A DNA stretch of 64,000 nucleotides, from NCBI GenBank assembly GCA_016271365.2, contig CM057459.1:817405001-817469000 (forward strand), given 5' to 3'. A program made the position numbers and the translations under genes. Source of the DNA: Neoceratodus forsteri (lineage: Eukaryota; Chordata; Ceratodontiformes; Ceratodontidae). Below the pieces are notes generated by a model. It was not told the origin of the DNA. It saw only the letters and a list, made by a program, of their open reading frames with translations, and ran no database searches. Below are positions 10,560 to 20,642 of this stretch, in pieces. Numbering within the stretch: the first letter of the stretch is position 1; the number at the start of each line of letters is the position of its first letter.

Positions 10560-11800
10560 TTCAAAATCGATTGGGGAGTACCTCCTAGGCCATGTTTTCA
10601 GCACATCACACTTTTTAATGTGACTCTTACACCACCCTCTCTGTAAAAAAGTGTCTCCTGCCCCTTACAATTTCAGATCTTGCCCTCTAGTGCACCCCCT
10701 TCATTTGAAAGGTAGCAGCCAAGAAGAGCACAGCTACGAAGGTGCGGGATGATGGATGAGGACAGAAGAGCGAATGTCTAAAGGGCGACCACCTAGTAAG
10801 ACAGAACAGCAGTATAGAAGCGACTGTAGCTGCAGCCCCACTATGGGCAATTGACGGTGCAGATACAGTCATGAAGGTGAATGCCTGGTGGATGGGGCCC
10901 AGATAACGACGGTTGTGTGCAGCATGCACCACAAAGGCCATGCAGTCAGGCCACAATGGGCAGGGGGTGAGCAGCAGCCATAGGCTGCACCATAGGACGG
11001 GCATGTGCCATCGAGCACCCCAGCACCCCCGCACTGTGCCATGGATCCAGATGAGTAGTATGCCATGTAGAGGTGGCATGGAGGAAGCCAATAGTCTGTT
11101 AGCCTGTGTTGCCATGTGTTGGGAGGTGTACGGCCCACCTGGGCTGCTGTGCAGCTGTGCTGTGGCCACTGTCGGGTGGTGGCTGGGGGAAGGCAACATT
11201 ACTACAGCTACAGCAGTGTCCACCCCTGTCCACAACTGTGTCTTCATGGTCGTTGTCTGGGTCTCAGCCGTCCACCCCAGTCACCACTGTCCTCTGATGT
11301 TGCCAATGCCCAGTTTTCAAGGGCGCTGTCATCCATTCCTAGTTGTCAAGGGCGCTGTCATCCATTTCTAGTCATCCAGTTCTCCTCTGCCTGTGGCCAG
11401 CACTTCCACTGCAATTCACCCATAATCCCTGTTGCCCTTGTCGCGCTCTTCCTTGTGCAGTCGCCCATTCAGAATGCGCACATCAGGAGGATCACTTATC
11501 ATATAAAACCCATTTGAAAAGCCCTTCCCTGCCATTCTTATTTATTCTGTTCATGTACTCAAAGGTTTCAATCATGTCCCTCACTCCCCATCCCTCTTCT
11601 CCTCCAGTGAGTACATGTTCAACTCACTCTGCTCTCATCAGGTAAGGCCCCATAACCCCTGGATCATCTTTGTTGCCCCTTGCTGCATCCCCTCCAGCAA
11701 CCTAATGTCCTTCTTCTGTGATGGTTGCCAGTGGTACACGTAGTTTTCCAGGTGGGATCTAACAAGTGACCTATATATTTATTGTAATGTGCATATAATG
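10560..11800 (-). mobile_element. Antisense CR1 fragment (ORF2 C-terminus), interrupted
   Basis: Minus-strand translation gives SLVRSHLENYVYHWQP and GATKMIQGLWGL (about 11790-11650), then SELNMYSLEEKRDGE and LFK (about 11520). After an 800 bp interruption it continues FQMKGVH, ARSEIVRGRRHFFTERVV (about 10710-10620). This is the usual CR1 ORF2 C-terminal order; compare 35249-35821. Stops are present. Confidence 0.75.
10711..11510. mobile_element. Unidentified 800 bp insertion with 9 bp target duplication
   Basis: The antisense CR1 protein is continuous on both sides, and CATTTGAAA occurs immediately left (10702-10710) and right (11511-11519), as expected of a 9 bp TSD. The insert begins GGTAGCAGCC and ends ATATAAAACC. 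I see no long terminal inverted repeat and no poly(A) tail. It is relatively GC-rich, with an open minus-strand stretch (10687-11247) that matches nothing I know. A 32 bp unit with CAAGGGCGCTGTCATCCATT is duplicated at 11315-11375. Class unknown. Confidence 0.55.
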
Positions 11801-11992
11801 CATCATATGTAAACAAGAAAACAAGCAAGGCTTGTGTTAACATCCTACTGAAGTCCACAAATGGGATTCTTGCAGATTTTGAAGCACAAATATAAAAGCA
11901 GTGCTTCAACACTGACCCTGTGTATTGAAAGGTCTGAACAGATATCCTAGCAGAAAAAGTATCAGATAATGTACAAAGCCACTCCTGAAATT

Positions 11993-12487
11993 ATTATTAT
12001 TATTTTTTTTCTTTGCTTCCTCCAGGTCTCTGCCCCGAGGAAACCTTTTTTACCTCCTCAGAGCTTTTTGGCTGGGCCCCAACATACCATGGGCCCACCG
12101 TCATTCTGCTTGAGACCGGGATATTTTTTGCCTTTGATTTTCTCCTGGTCCCAACCCCTGAGGGCTCCAATACAGAGGACTTGAGTCCAGAGAGGTGGCA
12201 TGCTTACACAGGTCACTGTCAAGTGCTCACAGCACCCTCCCCACCCCCCGGCTCCCCTGTAGGGAACCGTTATGCCTCACTACCTGTTCTTCCACTGGCG
12301 GTAATACATTTGGGCATAGCTGCCCTGTAACCCACCCCCCCCGGAGGAGAAAAGCATCCCAGGGGAATACTCAATCCTGCCTCTTCCAGCTGACCCCCAG
12401 AGATGTGAGTCCATTCCTGAACCCAGGTCACTGGCATAGCATGAGGTGTGGCGCCCAGTGCCTTAACCCTCAGTGCCACCAGGCCAG
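11993..12487 (-). mobile_element. tRNA-derived SINE, copy S2
   Basis: Flanked by CCTGAAATT (11984-11992 and 12488-12496). On the minus strand it begins GCTGGCCTGGTGGCACTGAG, and carries ATGCCAGTGACCTGGG followed by TTCAGGAATGG, a B-box-like region shared by S1-S5. It ends in an A-rich tail, seen on the plus strand as ATTATTATTATTTTTTTT (about 11993-12010). No coding capacity. Confidence 0.8.
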
Positions 12488-12496
12488 CCTGAAATT

Positions 12497-13029
12497 TTTG
12501 ACTACAACATTTTCTGTTCTGACCCCCAACACTGGAAGCAGATTGTCAAAATGACTCCCACTTTGCTAGTGCTAATCAAAGCCCTGCATATGACAGTGTT
12601 CTTTCAGCAAGCAATGATACAAGGCAGGGTGGGTGGAGTTGTGCATTTTCAGATGCACCAGTGTCCATGAGTGATCCACATGTGGTCACAGAAGTGACAG
12701 TACAGGAACAGACAGTCAGGACCACCCCCGCAGTACATACACACACAAGGTAACATCCACACACACACACACACATATCAGGATAGGTAACATATACACT
12801 GAGAAAAAAAAGCACAAACATACTTTCACTGCAGCACAAGATGAAACCATGTCCAAACACAACCCCTAATAAACTAATATAAAGAACCATCAAATTATGA
12901 TAACAGTGGGTATACATGGGCACCTCTGCAGAGCCCTCTGCCCCATGCACACACAATAAACAGTATGACTTGATACAGTTCAGAACTGATGAGCATAAAG
13001 ACATATTAAAAATATATAGATATACAATT
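12497..13029. other. No gene seen; (CA)n microsatellite
   Basis: Unclassified sequence with CA/GT runs at 12735-12775. No reading frame resembles a known family. Confidence 0.6.
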
Positions 13030-13610
13030 TGTGACACAGCATACGGGAGCGAACTCGGGATGTCAGGGGTTGGCCTGGGGGAGAAAGGCTGGAGCATCCA
13101 ATGACAGCTCGACTTCTCTGGGGGGAGGGAGGGCATTCTAGTCCAGCAAGCGGTGAACCCTGGTGAAGGCTGAGGGCGCGACAGCACACCGAGTCACTGG
13201 GATGTGATTGGTCAGGGGTGTAGGTCTGGGGCCAGTCAACTTTGGGGGAAGCTCCTTCTCGGAAGGAGGGGGAGGGATGTTGCTGGTGTCAGCGTGTGCG
13301 CCTTGATGCTAGGGCATGCAACGTCCCACAGAAAAAGGGAAAATCACCCTCCAGAGCCGGGTAGATGGAGCGCTGAGCCCAGTCCTGATATACCACTGTC
13401 TGCCGCTGTCTCGGGGACCTGACAAGATACTAAGGTACAGGGGTGTTCCGCCCCAACCCGACCCCACCTGGGAGGGGGCAATCCACGGCAGAATGGAGGG
13501 TCCCAAACAGCAGGTAAGACGGTGGCAGGGATGGGTTTCATTGGCAACTCCTGAAGGGGCAGCTCTGGTAGGGACATACGTGGGAGAAAATGAAATTTCA
13601 AAAAAAAAAA
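13030..13610 (+). mobile_element. Possible diverged SINE copy (S6)
   Basis: A GC-rich stretch with GAGCATCCAATGACAGC and TCTCTGGGGGGAGGG, words at the same relative place as GAGCATC...CTCTCCC in S1 and S5. It ends in a run of A at 13600-13610 that interrupts family X copy 2. The length (~580 bp) fits the SINE. The tRNA-like head is unclear and I found no clean duplication, so this is tentative. Confidence 0.35.
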
Positions 13611-13677
13611 ATTTAAATGTATGTCCTCAACGTCTTTATATTCTTCCACCTCGAACATGATGAATAGTGAGCACAGC
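13611..13677 (-). pseudogene. Family X, copy 2, part 1 (coding motif)
   Basis: Minus-strand translation gives LCSLFIMFEVEEYKDVEDI followed by HLN, homologous to the 5838-6290 copy. It is cut on the left by a poly(A) run and on the right by the insertion of L2 copy 2. The remainder lies at 19446-19529. Confidence 0.5.
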
Positions 13678-13688
13678 GCAGTTAAATT

Positions 13689-15050
13689 GTTGTCCTTTGA
13701 AATCCCCGGTTGCTGCACACCTTTTCTGGTGCCTAGCTAAGGAACACAAAGTAAATTTGCTACTACTGTGATTTCAGCTCCTCTTTGGGATAAGTTAACT
13801 AATGTGCTTTATGGCTTTATTTTAAGTTTGCATACAGTTGTTAATATATTGACCTGTTCCTAACTTTAGAGCCTTAAGGAATTGTTTTTGGCACAGCTTT
13901 AAAGAAGTTAATTGCTGCAAGCTTGTCTAACTGTCCCACTCCCCCTCTGCCTTTCCCTCCCTTAAGCTCTCTGCCTGACCAGTTTCTTTGTCTACTGAAA
14001 CCCCTCACCCCCACTTGCTCTTACTTAAACCACTCTCCCTTCCTCTCCCCTCAGGTCTCCTTAAGCCCACTGGGGCTTTGACCTGTGTGCTGGAACAGTG
14101 CCCTGTGTCTTTTGCTGTGGTCCCGCTGTTCTGGTAATGGAGACACGCAGCAGGCGCTAAAACTTTTATGCCAGTCCTCTGAGCCATCCCTCATGGAAGA
14201 AGCCGTCTACGAACTTGAAGTCCTGAGCCCAGCATGTGGACTAGCAGCCTGGTTGCTCACTGGAACATTGGGCCGGTAAAGCTGAAAAGCCGCAAAGTAT
14301 GTCTTTTGGCAATCAAAACAATCTGGAATTTTAAAAGGGGGTGCCCTGCCAGTGATTGGAGGAAACCTTTTCCTGTGAGCAGCACGGATTGGCGCGAGGC
14401 CCTTGGACTTTCTTGGCTCCGGTCTCCAGTACCGATTGGCCTGAGCCATGGACTACAGTTCAAGTAGTGCGCCCATTTTAATTTTTTGCTCCTTTATTAG
14501 TGTGTGCTACTTATTCAGACCACTACACAGTAGGAATTGTTGTCCTTTGAAATCCCCAGTTTCTGCACGCCTTTTCTGGTGCCTAGCTAAGGAACACAAA
14601 GTAGGTTTGCTACTACTGTGATTTCAGCTCCTCTTTGGGATAAATTAACTAATGTGCTTTATGGCTTTATTTTAAGTTTACATACAGCTGTTAATATATT
14701 GACCTGTTCCTAACTTTAGAGCCTTAAGGAATTGTTTTTGGCACAGCTTTAAAGTAGTTAATTGCTGCAAGCTTGTCCCATTCCACCTCTGCCTTCTCCT
14801 CCCTTAATCTCTCTGCCTGCCCAGTTTCATTGTCTACTGAAACCCCACACCTCCCACTTGCTCTTACTTAAGCCACTCTCCCTTCCTCTCCCCTAAGGTC
14901 TCCTTATGCCCACTGGAGCTTCGGACCTCTGTGCTGGAACAGTGCCCTGTGTCTTTTGCCATGGATACACTGATCTGGTAGTGGAGACAAGCAGCAGGCA
15001 CTGAAACTTTTACACCGCTCCTCTGAGCCATTCTTCTCGCTGGCGCTTCA
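13689..15050 (+). repeat. Duplicated LINE leader, two ~500 bp units 850 bp apart
   Basis: Bases 13689-14200 and 14539-15045 match closely. They share GTTGTCCTTTGAAATCCCC, GGTGCCTAGCTAAGGAACAC, GCTTTATGGCTTTATTTTAA, TTTTTGGCACAGCTTTAAAG and CTGGAACAGTGCCCTGTGTC, with small differences and a small indel. The two units are direct repeats upstream of ORF2, in the position of a LINE promoter. Between them, 14205-14538 is unique sequence. Confidence 0.85.
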
Positions 15051-15604
15051 TGCCATCTCCCCACCTGCCCCCCCACCTCAACCACCGTGGGTGGACCTGT
15101 TCTTATAAAGGACCTTCTTAGTCAGAGCCCAATTTTTCATTGGCTCCTGATACTGTGTAGCCACTAGGGGTATGTTCTAATCTATACTCCTGTTAGACTT
15201 TGACAACGCGATCCTTTACACTTGCCTGAGCTGCTTGAGTCTCATACTTTTGGGCAACTTTTGTCCAGTGGTGTTCCCTAACCGACCGCCTCAGTTTCAT
15301 ATTTTTTGAATATCTTATTTCTAGCGGTGTTCCTAAACTAGCTTTATTTACTCTATTTTTTAACCTAATCATCTTCCCAACCCTTATGACTACTCTACTT
15401 CATTTTTGCTATTTATAGCTGTACTATACTAAAACTGGGACAGTTGGTTCCTAAGCAGCTTGCATAGGTACTCACCTGCACTGTAGGTCAAACAGGAAAT
15501 CTGTTCAACTGGACTATATCTTGATATCCCTTTGTAATACACAGAGCAGTATGCTAACTATGCCACCAGTTAGTGGCCTCACCTGATCCCCTAGTGACAA
15601 TATA

Positions 15605-18600
15605 ATGCTCCGCTACCATAAGGTTGGCGTCACCCTCTCTCTCTTATTACTACTCTGTGTAAATGAATTATCTCTTTCTTTACTGTGCAACCAGAACAGT
15701 AATTCTCATGGGCTTAGGGACTTTAGGTTCACTAACCTTCTAACTTTGAAATACTGGTCTGTATATACTTGGCCATACTTTTTCTACAAAAGTGGATGCA
15801 CATACTATGTGCATTTTGCCCTTTGTAAGTGAAGGGGGAAGCATTCCTTGCCCCGTACATATTACTCCATAAGGCTCATGTTCCTACAAATCCTAGTGCT
15901 TTTTCTATCAGGCGATGTTGAACCTAATCCAGGTCCTCCCACCCACTTCTCTGCTACTGACCTATCTGGGATAACTAATAAAGGACTCTTCATTGCACAT
16001 ATGAATGTTAGGAGTCTAACGTGCCACATGGATGAACTGGAAGTGTGGATCAAAGTCTATAACCCAGACCTGCTCTGTCTTACTGAAACTTGGCTGAAAC
16101 CTCGAATCTCTGACTCTCTCTGCTCAATAGCTAATTACTCCTTGATCCACGGAGACAGACCAGGGGTGAAGCGTGGCAGGGGTGTGGCTCTCTACTACAA
16201 GAACCCCCTTAGCATTACAGCTGTCCCTACCCAGGCCTCACCTACCCTGTGTAAATCCATTCATGCCATAGTTTCACTTGATGCAAAGGAATTACATATC
16301 ATCTGCCCATATAACCCTCCTTCTGGGGATTTGGCAGGACTCCAGGACCTCCTTGACCAAACATCACAGTCTGTCAATCTAAACAAGGCTATAATCCGGG
16401 GGGATCTAAACCTAAACTGGCTAGGACCTGCTCAAAGCTCTTTGATGTCACTAGTGCACAGCTATAACCTATACTAGTTGATAACCAAGCATACGAGAAT
16501 GCCAACTCCATCTAAAACAGGCACCCTTATTGAATAGTTACTCACAAATTGCCTGGAGCGTGTGAACATGTCGTGTATCCTGGCAGATGCAATAACTGAC
16601 CATTCTCTGATTTTTTTGTATCTGGACCTCGGGTGCCCCACTATCTCCTCCACCTTGTTTCGTCACCTTCATAAATTTTGCAACCATGGATGAAAATGCA
16701 TTCCTTCATGATGTTTTCAACATTGACTGGTCTGAGGTCTATCAAGCACGAAAAATTGAGGATGCCCTACATATTTTTTCTTAGAGAGTTTAGTGCAGTA
16801 CAGTTGAAGCATGCCCCAAAAGTTACTAGGAGGATCAGAGGTAATCAAACTAGGTGGCTCCACAAAGACCTGCTTGCTCAGCTGTGACTCAGGGATAAGC
16901 TGTGGAAGCACTATAAATGTACTGGCTTGCTTTCTGATCTCAATACATATAGAGTTCACAGAAATTCCTGCAAAAAATGAATAAGACAAGCCAAAACTAA
17001 GTACTGCTAGAACCTGTTATCTAGCTCAGCCCGTGACCCTCAGAAATTCTGGGCCCATGTAAAGACTTTTCTTGGTGCTTAACAATCTACTATCCCATCA
17101 GAAATTAATCTCAATGGAGCTCACTGCATCGACTCAAATACCATTGCAAATGCTTTCAAAAGGATGTTCTCTGATCTCTCATTATACATCTCTTCCTTCT
17201 CTCCCATGTCTACATCCTTTCAGTCATCTGTCTCTAGCAATCTAGTGGACCTCCCTTCATCTTCCAAAGGGTCTCCTTTGACGCTGCCTTTTTACTTTAA
17301 GGCTATAACCAGATCGCAGGTCCTTAAACAACTGAGATCAATCTTTGACAACACTAGACCAAGGTCTGAATCCCTTGAACCCCGCCTGCTGAAACTGGCT
17401 GCTCTTCTTATTTCCTCTCCACTGGCAAAAATGTACATGTTATCCCTTTCCTGTGGTGTTGTTCCAGACCTTTGGAAAATTGATAGGATTACTCCTATAT
17501 TTTAAAAAGGGGATAAGAAGGATATCACAAATTACAGGCTGGTAGCAATTCTCTCGGACGTGAGTAAAATACTTGAGAAGCTTGTCGCCGCCCAAACACA
17601 TGACTTTCTGGCAACTTCAGATCTTCTCTCTGATGCTCAGCATGGCTTCAGGAAAAATCATAGCACATCAACAGCTCTGATAAAACTCTCTTCGGATACT
17701 CTCTAACATAGACTCTGGATGACTTACAGGGGCTGTCTTCATTGACCTCACCAAAGTCTTTGATCTGGTTGACCACCCCTTGCTCCTGTCTACACTTCAA
17801 AACCTGGGCTTCTTGACTTCTGTTGTAAACTGGTTTAGCAGCTATCTATCTGGCAGGACCCAAACAGTGAAAGTCAACTCAGCAACATCTAACAGCACTA
17901 CAATCAACATTGGTGTTCCCCAAGGGTCCATTTTTGGGCCACTTTTATTCTCACTCTTTATCAACAATATTCTGGATGCCATTACTGCCTGCTCATCTCT
18001 TCTTTATGCTGATGATCTTGTCATCTACACCAGCACTGCAAATGTTGATCACCTCAACTCATCACTTTCCACTGACTTTGGGAACATTCAAAACTGGCTG
18101 CAGAGCCATAAATTGGTTCTAAATGCCCCCAAAAAAACTGTGCTCCTAGACTCTGCCCCTAAACTAAAGGCATGTCCATCACCCCTGAGTCTGTCACGTC
18201 CTTTAATTATTTTGGTGTCATGCTTGGCCAATCACTTGATCTCAGTCTCCACATTCAGTCAACCTGCAAAACAGCTAATAGTAGACTGAGTGTTGCCTAC
18301 AAAACTAGCTACATGCTAACACCATCTGCTAAGCTGGCCATTGCCAGGGGGATCCTGCTCCCCAGCCTAACATATTGTGCTCCTATCCTTGTGGCTGCAC
18401 AAAAATCATTACCTCAAAAATGGGACATCACTTACAACAATTTCTGTCACTATGCATCATCGTCCCCTTGACTCAAGCATCGCTGTCAACTCTATAGTGA
18501 CCTTGGTTGGCTCTGTCCCTCTGCACATCCAGACAATGCTATCTTGGCTCTCTGTCTGACTCCATTAACAGGCATCAAACCCCTGCCTCACTTGCGACAC

Positions 18601-18725
18601 TGCTAATTTCCTTCTTCTCCTCCTCCTGTGGACTGCAATCAGATGACAAATCATTACTAAGGGTACCTAGAGGTTATAACGCTAAAGGCACTGGGAAATT
18701 TAAATATGCTGCTCCTCTGCTTTGA
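15605..18725 (+). pseudogene. L2 ORF2 remnant: 2A-like motif, endonuclease, RT (copy 2)
   Basis: An ATG at 15605 opens a hydrophobic N-terminus (LSLLLLLCVNELSLSLL). A TGA at 15830-15832 interrupts, and the frame resumes in phase to an ATG at 15878 and LFLSGDVEPNPGP, a 2A-like ribosome-skipping consensus (15911-15937). The endonuclease follows with AHMNVRSL, LLCLTETWLKP, GRGVALYYK and IIRGDLNLNW. Stops and shifts break 16475-17160. RT boxes: ESLEPRLLKLA, DITNYRLVAILSDVSKILEK, SDAQHGFRKNHSTSTAL, INIGVPQGSIFGPLLFSLFI and an intact YADD (18005-18016). Thumb SFNYFGVMLGQSLDLSLHIQ and LLPSLTYCAPILV follow, with a C-terminal piece to 18725. At least five frame breaks make it inactive. Confidence 0.85.
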
Positions 18726-19445
18726 AATGCTCTTCCCTTAAATCTAAGACTACCTGCATCTCATGGTCTCTTCAAAAGTGAGCTCACACGATACCTATCA
18801 ATGGCTGAACCCTGACCTTGCTTTGACCCTACTTAACTTGTCTGGGGGTCCACCGTACACTTGCTCTGATATCCATAATTCTCAAAACTCTCCTGCTCCT
18901 TACAACAACCCTCTCACCCTCTTCCTTTCTCCACTTTCCTCTTATCTTACCCCTGCCCTTGTCCTCTTTTTGACTTTGCCTTGGCCTCCCTCCACCCCTT
19001 TTCATACACTTACTCCCTAGAATCCCCCCTTTACTCTACTTTATTTTACAGTTGCCCTCTTCCTGCTATTTCCTCTTTTGAAATTCTTATGTGTCACACT
19101 GAGCTAAGTTGTATTCTATATGTGATGACACATGAACATACACTTTGATTGCTGGTGCTGTGACACATTCTAATATTTATTTATTTGACTGTATCTCCTA
19201 TACTATGTTGCATATGCTTTTGTTATTGTTTGCATGTACTGCTTGCTGTTGTTCTGTTATTGATCTGCTATTGTATCCTTGTTTAAATGGCTATAAACTA
19301 AGCTGTATGTATTATTGTAATGCACTTCTGAAATGTTTCTTGTATGTAATCCCTTGTACTCTCCCGGGTCGTGCCTGAAAATAGTAATTTTTTGGCTAGT
19401 GCACTTACCCAGTCAACAAAAACTAAATAAATAAATAAAACACTA

Positions 19446-19529
19446 AGCACAGCATGGACATAATGGAAGGCTGTCTGGCCAGTCTGATATCATTGGAATG
19501 CAGCGGGGGTGGGGCTCATCTCAGTTTTC
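19446..19529 (-). pseudogene. Family X, copy 2, part 2
   Basis: Reverse complement reads GAAAACTGAGATGAGCCCCA and then GATATCAGACTGGCCAGACA, matching GAAAACAGAGCTCAGCCACA and GATGTCACACTGGTCTGAAA in copy 1 (5890-5950). It joins 13611-13677 once L2 copy 2 is removed. The bases from 19530 to about 19900 hold nothing I can identify. Confidence 0.55.
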
Positions 19530-19899
19530 AAGAAGAAAGCACATAACCTGCACAGACTAGCAAACTCCTTTTTCAATAATTTAGCAACAGCATGGTAAAT
19601 TTTAAGATGCAAAGTGCATATAAACAGTCCATTTCAAACTTCCATTGTAAAAAACTGTAACTTGAATGAGCTTTTTTAAAGTGTCCTTTAATCACCTTTT
19701 GGACCAGGCTTTGCAAACTCTGTACTATCCTTTCATAATTTACTATATATTCCTCTTCTTCTGTCTCCATAAACTTGTTCTTTTTATAAATTATTCCTCT
19801 CATTTCCATTATGAATCAGAAATTTCTATGATTAATTGCTGTCTAGCACACTCCCTTCCTTGTTTGTATCATTTTCTGTAATTTTATGTTACTGATCTG

Positions 19900-20600
19900 T
19901 CTCAGAGATTGTATTGCTTTATTTATGTGTTTAACCTTTGTGCAGTGCTTTTTTTTTTATGCTCCCTTCTTCTCTGCATCAGGATCCTTTCTTCGGGGAC
20001 CCTAGGTTGTCGCACTCCAGTGAAGTACAGCCCCAGGTACCTCCCTCAGGTACTACTGGGCGGCCTGTCCCATCCTGCCTCAGTTACCAGGCGGGAGGAG
20101 AGGGCTTCCAACCTCTCTCAGTCCTTAAGTATGTGTCAGAAGGCCTCACCAGCCCCTTCTATGGAGCCTGGTTATGGTTGTTCTCGGGTCGACCGGGTCC
20201 CGTCTACTGGAGCCTGGTGCAGGGGTTTTCTGTTTTCTGGTCTCCCTGCCCTCAGGATGTCCACATGCTAGGGAAGCCTAGAGGTGAAGCATGTCATGTC
20301 GTGCTGGTGCTCCGGCTCTCAGCAGGCATCCTCCCACCCTACTGTATGCAGTCTCACTGCACCTCCACCTGTGGTCACCAAGGTGGCGGTATAGCAGTGG
20401 GACTTGCATTCCCACCTCATCCAAAGGAGAAGAGCAGCCACTGGGCACTCAATCCTCCTCCCCCCCAGCTGGCCCTCCAGCTGCCCAAGTCCGTTCCCGA
20501 ACCCGGGTCACTGGCACTGCAAGCAGTAGCCCTACCACTGTGCCAGCGGGCTGGCTGTGCAGTGCTTTGATATTTCCTTGAATTGTGCTTTATAAATAAG

Positions 20601-20640
<40 letters not shown>

Positions 20641-20642
20641 TT
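19900..20642 (+). mobile_element. Retroelement 3' end with (ATT)n tail, split by SINE S3
   Basis: Removing S3 restores TTGTGCAGTGCTTTGATATT, CCTTGAATTGTGCTTTATAA and an ATT trinucleotide run (20605-20642). This is the type of 3' end seen in several vertebrate LINEs and SINEs. The body upstream is not recognisable. The tail abuts fragment C of the antisense LINE. Confidence 0.45.
19952..20555 (-). mobile_element. tRNA-derived SINE, copy S3 (best-preserved head)
   Basis: Flanked by an exact 13 bp duplication, TGTGCAGTGCTTT (19939-19951 and 20556-20568). The minus strand begins GCCAGCCCGCTGGCACAGTG then GTAGGGC, an A-box-like stretch, and has GTGACCCGGGTTCGGGAAC, with the B-box-like GGTTCGGGAAC at 20493-20503. 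A poly(A) tail is seen as T-run at 19952-19958. At 604 bp it is long for a tRNA SINE. The poly(A) tail and 13 bp TSD point to L1-type mobilisation. Confidence 0.88.

Larger units (their letters stand above)
13678..19445 (+). mobile_element. Near full-length L2 LINE, copy 2
   Basis: This 5.77 kb element is flanked by AGCACAGC (13670-13677 and 19446-19453), a candidate 8 bp TSD supported by the fact that family X sequence resumes on the far side. It has a long leader containing a ~500 bp direct duplication, a degraded ORF2 with endonuclease and RT, and a 3' end with GTGCCTGAAAATAGTAATTT, TGCACTTACCCAGTCAAC and an (AAAT)n tail (19372-19440). L2 copy 3 shares this tail. It is the only LINE in the window whose 5' leader appears present. 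Confidence 0.85.

Noticed and set aside
10687..11247. 186-codon minus-strand ORF as a possible host gene
   Set aside because: It starts in CR1 sequence and runs through the 800 bp insertion; no conserved domain, and overlapping frames on both strands are also open because of base composition.
12576..13187. 203-codon minus-strand ORF with hydrophobic segments, resembling a membrane protein
   Set aside because: It spans a CA/GT microsatellite and the edge of a possible SINE; the Cys/Val runs come from GT repeats.
14085..14279. Short ORF in the L2 leader as a possible ORF1
   Set aside because: It is not conserved in the duplicated unit (stops in the second copy) and has no ORF1 motif.
19938..20570. 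210-codon ORF
   Set aside because: It lies almost wholly within SINE S3 (antisense), bounded by the SINE's target duplication.
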